From Bacteroidaceae bacterium (lineage in GTDB: Bacteria; Bacteroidota; Bacteroidia; Bacteroidales; Bacteroidaceae), in NCBI GenBank assembly GCA_016284045.1, contig JAEEOB010000122.1:1-42856 (forward strand): a stretch of DNA of 42,856 nucleotides, written 5' to 3'. A model generated the notes under the pieces. It did no database searches. It saw only the letters and a list, made by a program, of their open reading frames with translations, and was not told the DNA's origin. Shown in pieces: positions 25,187-33,229 of the stretch (positions are counted from its first letter, which is position 1; each line of letters opens with the position of its first letter). Position numbers and translations under genes: made by a program.

Positions 25187-25951
25187 TCATTGTAATGACA
25201 GACCCAAATGTTCTTTCAGTTTCCGTATCGATGGATTCAGTTTGAACATCTCCTCTAGTTGTTCATAAGAGCTGAGGATTTTTTGAGGACCATTTACTTC
25301 CCCTTTTTTAAGCACAAACTCAAGCTCACCTTCACCTAGCTCTTGCTTAAATCCTGACTTTATCGTCGGGATATATGATTTGAAGAAGGTTTCAACATTT
25401 TGATTGGCACATTCTATCTCTATCACCCCTTCACGTTGAAGGGTGGGGATGATGCTTGCCATACGGGTTGCCAATACCTTTTCTGTGCTTTGAAGATTCT
25501 CCGAAACTTTACGCCATACCACTTCAAGCGTAGTTTGATCCTTCAGTTCCAATGTTTTGGAGGAAGATATATTCTGTGTCTCTGATTGGGTGGGGGCAGA
25601 AGAAGGATTATTTTGAGAACGGCTTTGTCCTAAACCAGAAAAGATGGATGTGCTTTTAACTACTTTCTGAGGTTGTGACGATGCGTTTGACGAAGATATG
25701 GGATGAAGGGATTGGCTTCCGTTAACTGTAACAGAATGAAGACCCTGGGGGATTGACTGTGAGGATGTTGACGTTGACGATGATTGATTTAAAGAGACTC
25801 CATCCGCTGAATGAGGCGAAGAGATATCTTTCGTGAGACTGGAGACTGTCCCACGGTTAGAGGAAGAAGTGGATGTTACGCCCGCTTGGGGTGCGGATGC
25901 CGGGGATGGGCTTTCGCGTTTGAATAATGGTTTCAAGCGGGCGTTAGTTGG
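25187..25951 (-). CDS. dnaX: dnaX, tau-specific C-terminal part (-1 frame)
   Basis: Continues dnaX in the -1 frame from the CCA codon at 25951-25949. Fusion to the first 371 residues of the upstream frame would give a tau subunit of about 625 residues, close to E. coli tau (643). This part has a Ser/Pro/Gln-rich linker of about 120 residues. A compact domain of about 120 residues follows (LEVVWRKVSENL, NQNVETFFKSYIP, LNPSIRKLKEHLGL), matching the polymerase-binding C-terminal domain of Bacteroidetes tau. The frame extends upstream to an ATG at 26053, but those extra residues overlap the conserved domain III frame and are not coding. The part is needed to couple the clamp loader to polymerase and helicase. 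An indel in the G6/C6 run is the alternative explanation for the split. Confidence 0.82.
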   Translation of the reverse strand, partial: PTNARLKPLFKRESPSPASAPQAGVTSTSSSNRGTVSSLTKDISSPHSADGVSLNQSSSTSTSSQSIPQGLHSVTVNGSQSLHPISSSNASSQPQKVVKSTSIFSGLGQSRSQNNPSSAPTQSETQNISSSKTLELKDQTTLEVVWRKVSENLQSTEKVLATRMASIIPTLQREGVIEIECANQNVETFFKSYIPTIKSGFKQELGEGELEFVLKKGEVNGPQKILSSYEQLEEMFKLNPSIRKLKEHLGLSLQ

Positions 25952-25971
25952 GGGGAGGATGTCTCTCCTCC
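25878..25971 (-). promoter_or_regulatory. dnaX: Candidate programmed -1 frameshift signal in dnaX
   Basis: Read on the mRNA (minus strand): an SD-like GGAGGA (25971-25966), a 10-nt spacer, a C6 run (25955-25950), a 5-nt spacer, then an 11-bp perfect stem ACGCCCGCTTG (25944-25934) / CAAGCGGGCGT (25888-25878) closing a 45-nt loop. The zero-frame TGA (25935-25933) lies at the foot of the loop. SD-like element, homopolymeric slip site and downstream stem have the same order and nearly the same spacings as in E. coli dnaX. Slippage by tRNA-Pro from CCC to CCC enters the tau frame. GGAGGA can also pair with the TCCTCC just before the run. Confidence 0.65.
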
Positions 25972-27063
25972 ACGCCCTATCTGGCTTATCTCTATTAAGG
26001 TCAGTTCCACCAATAGGCGACGGTTCTGACTCTGCTTGTAATTGAGGTCGCAATCAGTGCATTTGCGAAGTGCATCGTACAGAAACTTAACTGGACAGCG
26101 CTGGGCTTGTTCTGCATAATGCTGACGAATCTCGTCACTTGTTTCTAGAAGAGTTACTGTTGAAGGATCTTTGCTCACTAGAAGGTCACGAAGATGACTG
26201 TTCAGACCCCCGATGAAATAGCTGCCATCAAATCCTTTGCTCAATATCTCATTATAGATAATCATCAGCTGAGGGACATTCCCTGTGAGAAAACAGTCAA
26301 CGATCTTGAAATAGTAGTCGTAGTCCAGCACATTCAAGTCGGCTATCGTCTGGCTGTAGGTGATGTTTCCGCGGCAGAACGTTGCTACCTGGTCAAATAT
26401 TGACAAAGCGTCACGCATTCCGCCGTCGGCTTTCTGGGCTATCACGTTCAGGGCGGAAGGCTCGTAGCTGATTCCTTCCTGACGGGCTACATGCTCAAGA
26501 TGTCCTATGATGTCTTGAACTGTCATTCGGTTGAAATCGTATATCTGGCAGCGGGAGAGAATCGTAGGGAGCAGTTTATGTTTCTCTGTTGTCGCAAGGA
26601 TAAATATCGCATGGGCGGGAGGCTCCTCCAGGGTCTTTAGGAAGGCATTGAATGCAGCTGTGGAAAGCATGTGGACCTCATCGATGATATATACCTTGTA
26701 TTTACCTATCTGAGGGGGAATGTTCACCTGCTCGCACAGACTGCGGATGGCTTCTATGCCGTTGTTCGAGGCGGCGTCAAGCTCATGGATGTTCAGTGAA
26801 CGCTGCTCATTGAAGGCCTTGCATGACTCGCATTGCTCACATGCGTCACCGTTGGCTAACGGACTCAGACAGTTTATGGTCTTGGCAAATATACGGGCGC
26901 AAGTGGTCTTACCTACACCGCGGGGGCCACAAAACAGATAAGCATGAGCCAGTTTGCCACTCGATATGGAGTTCTTCAAGGTGTTGGTTAATGAAGATTG
27001 GCCAACGACGGAACTAAACGTCACTGGACGGTATTTGCGGGCTGATACAATATAATTTTCCAT
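25933..27063 (-). CDS. dnaX: dnaX, clamp-loader part (gamma-like, zero frame)
   Basis: DNA polymerase III subunit gamma/tau, the ATPase that loads the sliding clamp. 376 residues cover domains I-III: Walker A GPRGVGKT (46-53), the zinc module with Cys65, 75, 78 and 81, Walker B IIDEVHML, the sensor LATTEKHKLLPTILSRCQ with the SRC arginine, and the end of domain III at LVELTLIEISQI. The zero frame stops five codons after a C6 run, and the polymerase-binding C-terminus continues in the -1 frame. A product ending here would be an E. coli gamma-like short form with exactly the clamp-loader domains. Not in an obvious operon: the peptidase gene upstream on the same strand ends 164 bases away, and a separate -7 box is present. 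Confidence 0.93.
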   Translation of the reverse strand: MENYIVSARKYRPVTFSSVVGQSSLTNTLKNSISSGKLAHAYLFCGPRGVGKTTCARIFAKTINCLSPLANGDACEQCESCKAFNEQRSLNIHELDAASNNGIEAIRSLCEQVNIPPQIGKYKVYIIDEVHMLSTAAFNAFLKTLEEPPAHAIFILATTEKHKLLPTILSRCQIYDFNRMTVQDIIGHLEHVARQEGISYEPSALNVIAQKADGGMRDALSIFDQVATFCRGNITYSQTIADLNVLDYDYYFKIVDCFLTGNVPQLMIIYNEILSKGFDGSYFIGGLNSHLRDLLVSKDPSTVTLLETSDEIRQHYAEQAQRCPVKFLYDALRKCTDCDLNYKQSQNRRLLVELTLIEISQIGRGGETSSPQLTPA

Positions 27064-27104
27064 CTATTATATAAAATTCTGTCGGTATGATTTCAATTTA
27101 TCGT

Positions 27105-27112
27105 CAAAATTA
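27105..27112 (-). promoter_or_regulatory. -7 box for dnaX
   Basis: TAATTTTG on the minus strand fits TAnnTTTG and lies about 42 bases upstream of the dnaX start. At the expected -33 position, 20 nt further upstream, the sequence is ATTG, three of four matches to TTTG. Confidence 0.45.
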
Positions 27113-27227
27113 ATGATTTTTTATTAAATATCCAATTATTTCATCTTCAACTTGATGTTTCTAATGATAAAATGTCCAAATGGCAAAATAAATAGTAAAT
27201 CGTAAATAGTTAAATCGTAAAATATTA

Positions 27228-28541
27228 TCATTTGCTTGTGTAAAAATCCGTGATTGATAGGAGAACACGAGTGCATACAGGACAAAAATCTTCCACTTCC
27301 AACACTTTCATCCTACATTCCTGACAAGGACGGTAAACACCTTTCGACTGATATCCTCCACCTTCATATACTCCCACTTTCTGTGTCACTGATTTTGGCA
27401 CTTTCCCATCCATTAAATCTCTGGCACTCAGCGGAACAGGTTGAGTCGGAATAGGATTGTCTGGTGACACTAAGTCTGACCATTTGTGCTTGAAATCTAC
27501 AAGGGTTGTGATGTTGGGTTCCCATGGCTCTGTATCCGACGGATATTTTGTCTCATATTGGTCGTCATAGTAATATTCGTCAGCCAGACCGCCATAGCCG
27601 TGACCAAATTCATGAACAAGCAATGGCTTAAATGTGGGATGGTCTGCGGGAAATACATTGATTTGATTATAAATACCGCCACCACCATACAAATCGGTAT
27701 TTACCAAGACAATAATCTGCTCAAAGGGGATGCAGTTCAGGATGTCATACACTTGCCACATCTTGCTCGTCATCAGGTAACGGTCGGTATAGAACGTGTC
27801 ATAATGGGTGCCGCTTGGAAGATTTTTCCATTGGTTATAACGTGGTATTGTCGGACCGGATAATGGTGAGGGGCAGTCAACGCATATCACATTGAATTTT
27901 GATTTAATTCCCACAAAAGGCTCATGACTGAACAATGCTTCAACTGTGCGCTGGCAGTCTCGATGAAATTTATCCATCTCCGACAACGTATAGCCTTCGG
28001 AGATGATGGCGATATCCACACAGTCGCTGCTTGCACCGCTTCGCAAAACATAATCATATTGATAGCTGGGGGTGTCAACTTTCCTTATCAATATATCATC
28101 AGGAGACAACACATGTTTCAGTTCTGAGGTTATTCGATGATGAGTGTCGCGTAATGTTACAGTCACTTCTGTAGCATGTTTGGGAAAGGGTACTATATAG
28201 CTGTTCTCAAAAGACTTCTTCACACGGGTGGCCTCCTCCTCGGTCTGCCATTCCTGGAACAAGGTTGAAAAGGTGGTGGTATAGATGATTTGTTGAGTCA
28301 ATGTGTCTCGCATTGTCAGCTGGCCGTTGCCAAGAAGAAAGGTCTCTGACAGACGGCTTCTGCGTCCATACCAACCTGGGGTCTGAGTTGCTTCATGGAA
28401 AAAGATACTTTGGCTTCGGTTATCCCCTGCAAAGATATAGTCTAATCGGAGTGTGCTGTCTGTGAAATATTCATCAAACTGCTGGCCAAATGCCTCACAG
28501 GAAATCAACATGCTGATAATTAATGTCAAAAATTTTCTCAT
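27228..28541 (-). CDS. Secreted M64-family (IgA peptidase-like) zinc metallopeptidase
   Basis: 437 residues with a signal peptide ending near AFGQQ. The N-terminal 150 residues form the beta-rich M64 N-terminal domain. The catalytic domain carries VDIAIISEGYT, FNVICVDCPSPLSGPTIP and the zinc site HEFGHGYGGLADEYY (about residues 309-323), in which the two His and the later Asp/Glu are metal ligands and the Glu of HEFGH is the catalytic base. A C-terminal cysteine cluster (RPCQECRMKVLEVEDFCPVC) may bind a second metal or form disulfides. Bacteroidetes carry many M64 peptidases; the name comes from Clostridium ramosum IgA protease, and activity on IgA is not shown for most members. It lies between uvrA and dnaX on the same strand with no sign of shared function. 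Confidence 0.92.
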   Translation of the reverse strand: MRKFLTLIISMLISCEAFGQQFDEYFTDSTLRLDYIFAGDNRSQSIFFHEATQTPGWYGRRSRLSETFLLGNGQLTMRDTLTQQIIYTTTFSTLFQEWQTEEEATRVKKSFENSYIVPFPKHATEVTVTLRDTHHRITSELKHVLSPDDILIRKVDTPSYQYDYVLRSGASSDCVDIAIISEGYTLSEMDKFHRDCQRTVEALFSHEPFVGIKSKFNVICVDCPSPLSGPTIPRYNQWKNLPSGTHYDTFYTDRYLMTSKMWQVYDILNCIPFEQIIVLVNTDLYGGGGIYNQINVFPADHPTFKPLLVHEFGHGYGGLADEYYYDDQYETKYPSDTEPWEPNITTLVDFKHKWSDLVSPDNPIPTQPVPLSARDLMDGKVPKSVTQKVGVYEGGGYQSKGVYRPCQECRMKVLEVEDFCPVCTRVLLSITDFYTSK

Positions 28542-28646
28542 AGCTTTTTCTTTTCTATAGTTCGTTAGTTTTTATTATTCATCAATTCTTGTAATTCCTG
28601 TAAAAAAACAAAAACTCAAATTAACCACCATCTTAAAAAGTAAATA

Positions 28647-28680
28647 AACTTTTCACTTTTCACTTTTCACTCTTCACTTA
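28647..28680. repeat. TTTTCACTTTTCACT repeat
   Basis: A short block of AACTTTTCACTTTTCAC-type units directly abuts, and slightly overlaps, the uvrA stop codon region. Same family as the blocks at 1958-2025, 4646-4763 and 39911-39942. Confidence 0.65.
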
Positions 28681-31535
28681 TAAGCATCCAGTTTCTTGCG
28701 TAAGAATTGTCCTGTATGCGATTCACTGTGTTGTGCGATTTCCTCAGGTGTGCCTGTCGCAACGATATAGCCGCCAGAATTACCACCTTCTGGACCCATG
28801 TCAATGATGTGGTCGGCACATTGAATCACCTCCATGTTGTGTTCGATAATCAATACGGTGTGACCACGCTTAATCAGTGCGTCGAATGATGATAACAGAC
28901 GTTTGATGTCATGGGCATGAAGACCTGTAGTGGGCTCATCAAATATAAACAAGGTGGGCTGCACTTTCTCCATACTCAGGTAGTAAGCCAATTTCACACG
29001 TTGGTTCTCACCGCCTGACAAGGTGTTGGAGCTCTGGCCTAGCTTCAAGTATCCTAAACCGACATCCTGAAGGGGTTTAAGCTTGTTAAGGATTTTTTTC
29101 TGGTTACGCTCACCGAAAAAATCAATCGCCTGGTTGATTGTCATATTCAGAATGTCGTTGATATTCTGACCATCGTAACGGACCTCCAGGATATCACGTT
29201 TGAAGCGTTGGCCATGACATGACTCACACTCCATCACCAAGTCGTTCATAAACTGCATCTCAACGGTTACAGTGCCTTCGCCTTTACATTCTTCGCAACG
29301 GCCGCCACTTGTGTTAAATGAGAAGAATGAAGGGGTGAAGTTCATCTGCAACGATAACTGTTGAGATGACATTAGCTGACGGATTTCATCGTAAGCTCCT
29401 ATATAGGTAACCGGATTACTACGGCTCGAGGTGCCGATGGAGTTCTGGTCAACGAATATCACGCGTTTCAACATTTCTAAATCGCCTTCCAAGGAGATAT
29501 GCTGGCCAGGGCGGTCGCAGGGTTCATCAAAATGACGTTTCAAGGCACGGTAAAGTATCTGGTTCACTAAAGTCGATTTACCGCTTCCTGATACGCCGGT
29601 CACTACCGTCATCACGTTTAATGGAAATTCAACATCAATGCCTTTAAGGTTGTTCTCGCGGGCACCACGGATAACAAGACGGTGATTCCATTTCCGACGG
29701 CTCGAAGGGACGGCTATCGGAGCTTTGCCTAACAGATATTGTAAGGTGTGTGAACGTGAAATAGATGCTGAGTCAGATATATCTGAATAATTCCCCTGCC
29801 ATACTACTTCACCGCCTAAAAGGCCGGCGTCAGGACCGATGTCGATGATGTAATCAGCCGATTTCATGATTTCTTCGTCGTGCTCAACGACAATTACTGT
29901 GTTTCCCAAGGATTTCAATTCTTGAAGCACATGGATCAGACGACGTGTGTCGCGAGGATGAAGACCGATGCTGGGCTCGTCTAAGATATAAAGCGAACCG
30001 ACTAGACTGCTGCCTAAGCTTGAGGCAAGGTTCACACGCTGACTTTCACCGCCAGACAGGGTGTTTCGCGTGCGGCTCAATGTCAGATAGCCTAATCCAA
30101 CCTCCTCTAAGTAACGTAAGCGGTTGCTGATTTCTGTCAACAGACGTTTTCCTACCTCTGCATCAGTGGGGGATAACTGTAAATTTTGGAAAAACATCCG
30201 TAACTCGCTTATTGGCATGTTTATAAGTTCACCAATTTGTTTGCCGCCTATTTTCACGTAGCTGGCAGCTTCCTTCAGACGGCTGCCGTGACATTTCGGA
30301 CAAATGGTCTTACCACGGTAACGTGATAGCATCACACGGTATTGAATCTTATATTGGTTTTTTTGAAGCATATCAAAAAAACGGTCTATACATACGTTCA
30401 TTTCCCCTAGCGAAGGATCACCATGCCATAATAGCGATTTCTGAGAGTCGCTTAAGGTGTAATAGGGAGCAAATATCGGAAAACCTTGAGGAGAGAAACG
30501 TTGGATAAAACTGTTTTTCCATTCACTCATCTTCTCACCACGCCAGCAGACAACAGCGCCGTCATAGACACTTAGCTCTGTGTTTGGAACAACCAGACCT
30601 TCGTCAATGCCTATCACTCGACCGAAACCACCACATTCGGGGCAAGCTCCTATAGGGGAGTTAAATGAGAACAGTTGCTCGCTGGGCTCTTCAAATGTCA
30701 TTCCGTCACATTCGAAATTTGTGGAAAAGGTGTAAGTGGTCGTTTCGTTGTAAATGCCAGGAGTGGGTAAAAACTGAACGATACAACTGCCATGACCCTC
30801 ATACATCGCAGTGCGGGCTGAGTCCGACAGCCGGTCAATGGTGTTTTTGTCATTTCCGCTCAACAGGCGGTCTATCAGAAGATTTGTATCGTTGACGGAA
30901 GGAAGCTCGCTTTCTGGCAAGGATAAAATATCAGTGATCATGCGTACATCATCATTGATTAGCAAACGGAGATATCCTTCCTTTTGATAGATGTCAATTT
31001 GTTCCCGTAAACTGCGGCCGTCAACTGGAACAATGGGCGACAACAACATCATGCGGGTGCCACAGGGATGATCTGTCATGCATTTGATTATGTCGTCTAT
31101 AGAATGTTTTTTAACCTCATTGCCACTGAGTGGGGAGAATGTGTGACCTATGCGGGCATACAGCATACGAAGGTAATCGTATATCTCTGTGGAAGTACCT
31201 ACTGTCGAACGGGGATTGCGGCTAATTACTTTCTGCTCTATCGCTATGGCGGGAGGAATTCCTTCTATAATATCACATTCTGGCTTGTTCATCCGGCCGA
31301 GAAACTGGCGGGCGTAGGTGTTCAGACTCTCTACATATCGGCGCTGACCTTCTGCATAAAGCGTGTCGAATGCCAAAGAAGACTTACCGCTGCCGCTCAC
31401 GCCTGTAATTACTATCAGCTTTTTATGAGGGATGTCAAGACTGATATTTTTTAAGTTGTTCACACGAACGCCGCGAAGACGGATTACACCTGTCTTTTGA
31501 CTTCTCTTCTCGTCATCTTGTCTTCTTGTCTTCAT
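28674..31535 (-). CDS. uvrA: Excinuclease ABC subunit A
   Basis: 953 residues, normal UvrA length. UvrA is the damage-sensing ATPase dimer of nucleotide excision repair and hands damaged DNA to UvrB. Seen in order: Walker A GVSGSGKSSLAFDTLYAEGQ (45-64), the UvrB-contacting region with RNPRSTVGTSTEIYDYLR, zinc cysteines (CPECGGFG, CPKCHGSRL), the first signature LSGGESQRVNLA, a second Walker A GVSGSGKSTLVNQ (about 643), a zinc finger CEECKGEG...CESCHGQRF (about 745-772), the second signature LSGGENQRVKLA (about 838) and LFIFDEPTTGLH. Bacteroidetes often carry several UvrA paralogues. The LSGGENQRVKLAYYLS variant suggests this could be a paralogue rather than the main UvrA. uvrB is not adjacent. 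It has its own -7 box. Confidence 0.95.
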   Translation of the reverse strand: MKTRRQDDEKRSQKTGVIRLRGVRVNNLKNISLDIPHKKLIVITGVSGSGKSSLAFDTLYAEGQRRYVESLNTYARQFLGRMNKPECDIIEGIPPAIAIEQKVISRNPRSTVGTSTEIYDYLRMLYARIGHTFSPLSGNEVKKHSIDDIIKCMTDHPCGTRMMLLSPIVPVDGRSLREQIDIYQKEGYLRLLINDDVRMITDILSLPESELPSVNDTNLLIDRLLSGNDKNTIDRLSDSARTAMYEGHGSCIVQFLPTPGIYNETTTYTFSTNFECDGMTFEEPSEQLFSFNSPIGACPECGGFGRVIGIDEGLVVPNTELSVYDGAVVCWRGEKMSEWKNSFIQRFSPQGFPIFAPYYTLSDSQKSLLWHGDPSLGEMNVCIDRFFDMLQKNQYKIQYRVMLSRYRGKTICPKCHGSRLKEAASYVKIGGKQIGELINMPISELRMFFQNLQLSPTDAEVGKRLLTEISNRLRYLEEVGLGYLTLSRTRNTLSGGESQRVNLASSLGSSLVGSLYILDEPSIGLHPRDTRRLIHVLQELKSLGNTVIVVEHDEEIMKSADYIIDIGPDAGLLGGEVVWQGNYSDISDSASISRSHTLQYLLGKAPIAVPSSRRKWNHRLVIRGARENNLKGIDVEFPLNVMTVVTGVSGSGKSTLVNQILYRALKRHFDEPCDRPGQHISLEGDLEMLKRVIFVDQNSIGTSSRSNPVTYIGAYDEIRQLMSSQQLSLQMNFTPSFFSFNTSGGRCEECKGEGTVTVEMQFMNDLVMECESCHGQRFKRDILEVRYDGQNINDILNMTINQAIDFFGERNQKKILNKLKPLQDVGLGYLKLGQSSNTLSGGENQRVKLAYYLSMEKVQPTLFIFDEPTTGLHAHDIKRLLSSFDALIKRGHTVLIIEHNMEVIQCADHIIDMGPEGGNSGGYIVATGTPEEIAQHSESHTGQFLRKKLDAYK

Positions 31536-31576
31536 CTGTATGATACCTTCTTGTTTTAACGATTTTTTATCTTGTG

Positions 31577-31584
31577 CAAAGTTA
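31577..31584 (-). promoter_or_regulatory. -7 box for uvrA
   Basis: TAACTTTG on the minus strand, about 42 bases upstream of the uvrA start, fits TAnnTTTG. No good TTTG is seen at -33. I saw no LexA-like site. Confidence 0.5.
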
Positions 31585-31692
31585 ATACATTTTTGGCATT
31601 TCTTTAATCGTTTTTTCCTTTTTTCATCGGATAGTAGGGAAAATCCTATAACCCTTTAGGGAAAATCCATGTTTTTTCTTTGTATTAACATT

Positions 31693-31700
31693 TAACTTTG
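31693..31700 (+). promoter_or_regulatory. -7 box for the Trp/Tyr/Gly-rich protein gene
   Basis: TAACTTTG fits TAnnTTTG. A TTTG at 31679-31682 is too close to be a normal -33 box. The leader would be about 125 nt. Together with the uvrA box at 31577-31584 it makes this gap a divergent control region. The rest of the 294-base gap holds no other recognised feature. Confidence 0.5.
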
Positions 31701-31829
31701 CACTCGTAAAAATCTGGACGGTTTGTAACACATGAGTTTTGATACACTCAATGATTAAGATACGTTCGGTTTGCAGCGTCATCAACGCGGCACTGTCAAA
31801 AAAATTAAAACTCTAAACACTATACCAAC

Positions 31830-33104
31830 ATGAAAAAGTTAGTTTTACTTTCACTTCTAGCGCTTCCTGTTGTCAATGTTATGGCACAGGACGACGATGA
31901 TTTGTATTTCAAGCCGGACATGACCGGTGTGGTCGAGGACGTGCAGAACAACATCCCTGCTGTTAATCGCAATTCTCAGAGGATTACTACTTATGACAAC
32001 TCTAAATTAGCTGTCTATAACAATAACTCCAGAGATGAAGACGAGTACAACAGACGATACAACTTCAGCACTGACTATCAGACTGAAGGAGGGGCGGACT
32101 ACTCTCTCGACTATGAAAGCAATGACACCGTGTTCAACACTGACACCATCATCGACTCCACTGACGACTACGCATATTCAAGAAGATTGCTCAGATTCCA
32201 TTCTCCTAGGGTGGCGGTAGCGCTCAGCAGTCCTTACTATTGGGACCTCGTTTATGGATATGGCGTTTATGATTATCTCTACGACGCTTACTATGATCCT
32301 TTCTTCTATTCATGGGGATGGGGATATGGATGGTCATGGGGACCCTGGAGCTGCTGGTATGGAGGACTATGGGGATGGCACTATCCCTATAGATGGGCTT
32401 ACTGGGGATGGGGACCTGGATGGCATCATGGATATTGGGGACATCGATATGCATGGAATCATGGAAGATACTCCAACAGAGGTGGATTGGGTGCTTTCCG
32501 TAACCGTTTTGATAGGGGGCAGAGAATCAGAACTAGCCAGCTTGCGAATGGAGGAAATGCCAGTATGTCAAGAGGTACATTCGGAGGAAGAACATCTGGA
32601 ATAGCATCAAGGGGAAATGTCAATACACGCTCGCTTAGAGGTGGAGAACGGGTTGGACTAAGGAATAATGCAAATAATACAAGATCCCTCAGAGCGGGTG
32701 ATAGTAGAGGTGTCGCATCAAGAAGCTCATACGCTGACTACACTCGTTCAAGAAGTATCAGCACGCCCGACAGCAGGGTGACTAATCGCACAATCGGAAG
32801 ACCGACGGCTCAAAACCGTACAACCTACAACCGACCAAGTAGCTCACGTTCAACCTACACACCGTCACGCTCTTCTTTCGAGGGAGGACGCTCAACTTAC
32901 ACTCCGTCTAGAACCACATCCACACCAAACAGATCATACAGCACGCCATCTCGTTCTTCAAGCAGTTTCGGTGGAGGCAGAAGCAGTTTCGGTGGAGGTA
33001 GAAGCAGTTTCGGCGGCGGAGGACGTAGCGGCGGCTTCGGTGGAGGCGGCGGTCGTAGCGGCGGCTTCGGTGGAGGCGGCGGACGCGGAGGCGGACGCAG
33101 ATAA
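31830..33104 (+). CDS. Secreted low-complexity protein: Trp/Tyr/Gly-rich core, Arg/Ser/Gly-rich tail
   Basis: 424 residues, family not recognised. A signal peptide ends at NVMAQ, followed by an acidic segment (DDDDLYF; an Asp/Thr-rich stretch around residues 85-112). About residues 130-215 are extraordinarily rich in aromatic residues and glycine (SWGWGYGWSWGPWSCWYGG; GHRYAWNHGRYSN). The rest is Arg/Ser/Thr-rich (TYTPSRSS repeats) and ends in near-perfect repeats of RSSFGGG and RSGGFGGGG. Strong third-codon structure and the signal peptide argue that it is a real gene. Composition suggests a disordered, positively charged, possibly envelope- or matrix-associated protein. No catalytic motif is seen. 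Function unknown. The next gene is an outer-membrane porin 125 bases downstream. Confidence 0.8.
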   Translation: MKKLVLLSLLALPVVNVMAQDDDDLYFKPDMTGVVEDVQNNIPAVNRNSQRITTYDNSKLAVYNNNSRDEDEYNRRYNFSTDYQTEGGADYSLDYESNDTVFNTDTIIDSTDDYAYSRRLLRFHSPRVAVALSSPYYWDLVYGYGVYDYLYDAYYDPFFYSWGWGYGWSWGPWSCWYGGLWGWHYPYRWAYWGWGPGWHHGYWGHRYAWNHGRYSNRGGLGAFRNRFDRGQRIRTSQLANGGNASMSRGTFGGRTSGIASRGNVNTRSLRGGERVGLRNNANNTRSLRAGDSRGVASRSSYADYTRSRSISTPDSRVTNRTIGRPTAQNRTTYNRPSSSRSTYTPSRSSFEGGRSTYTPSRTTSTPNRSYSTPSRSSSSFGGGRSSFGGGRSSFGGGGRSGGFGGGGGRSGGFGGGGGRGGGRR

Positions 33105-33229
33105 AATTGGGAATATCGGTGTCTCAACGGCATCAATCCCAAATCCTAAGAGTCGTTCGATAGGACGTGTTGACAACGCGGCTCTCTCTATTCTTCAAAC
33201 TATATACTTTCAACTAAATTAATTAAGCA

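Noticed and set aside
25952-26053. Upstream extension of the tau frame to an ATG at 26053 as an independent gene
   Set aside because: It overlaps the conserved domain III of dnaX in another frame, has no promoter, and its residues resemble no protein; entry by frameshift at the C6 run is more plausible.
31536-31829. Possible SOS box between uvrA and its divergent neighbour
   Set aside because: I found no palindrome resembling a LexA site; only two -7 boxes are supported.
32897-33176. Proline-, Ala/Thr- and Val/Glu-rich frames opposite or beside the Gly-rich tail
   Set aside because: They arise from the GGTGGAGGC-type repeats of the real gene read in other frames or strands.
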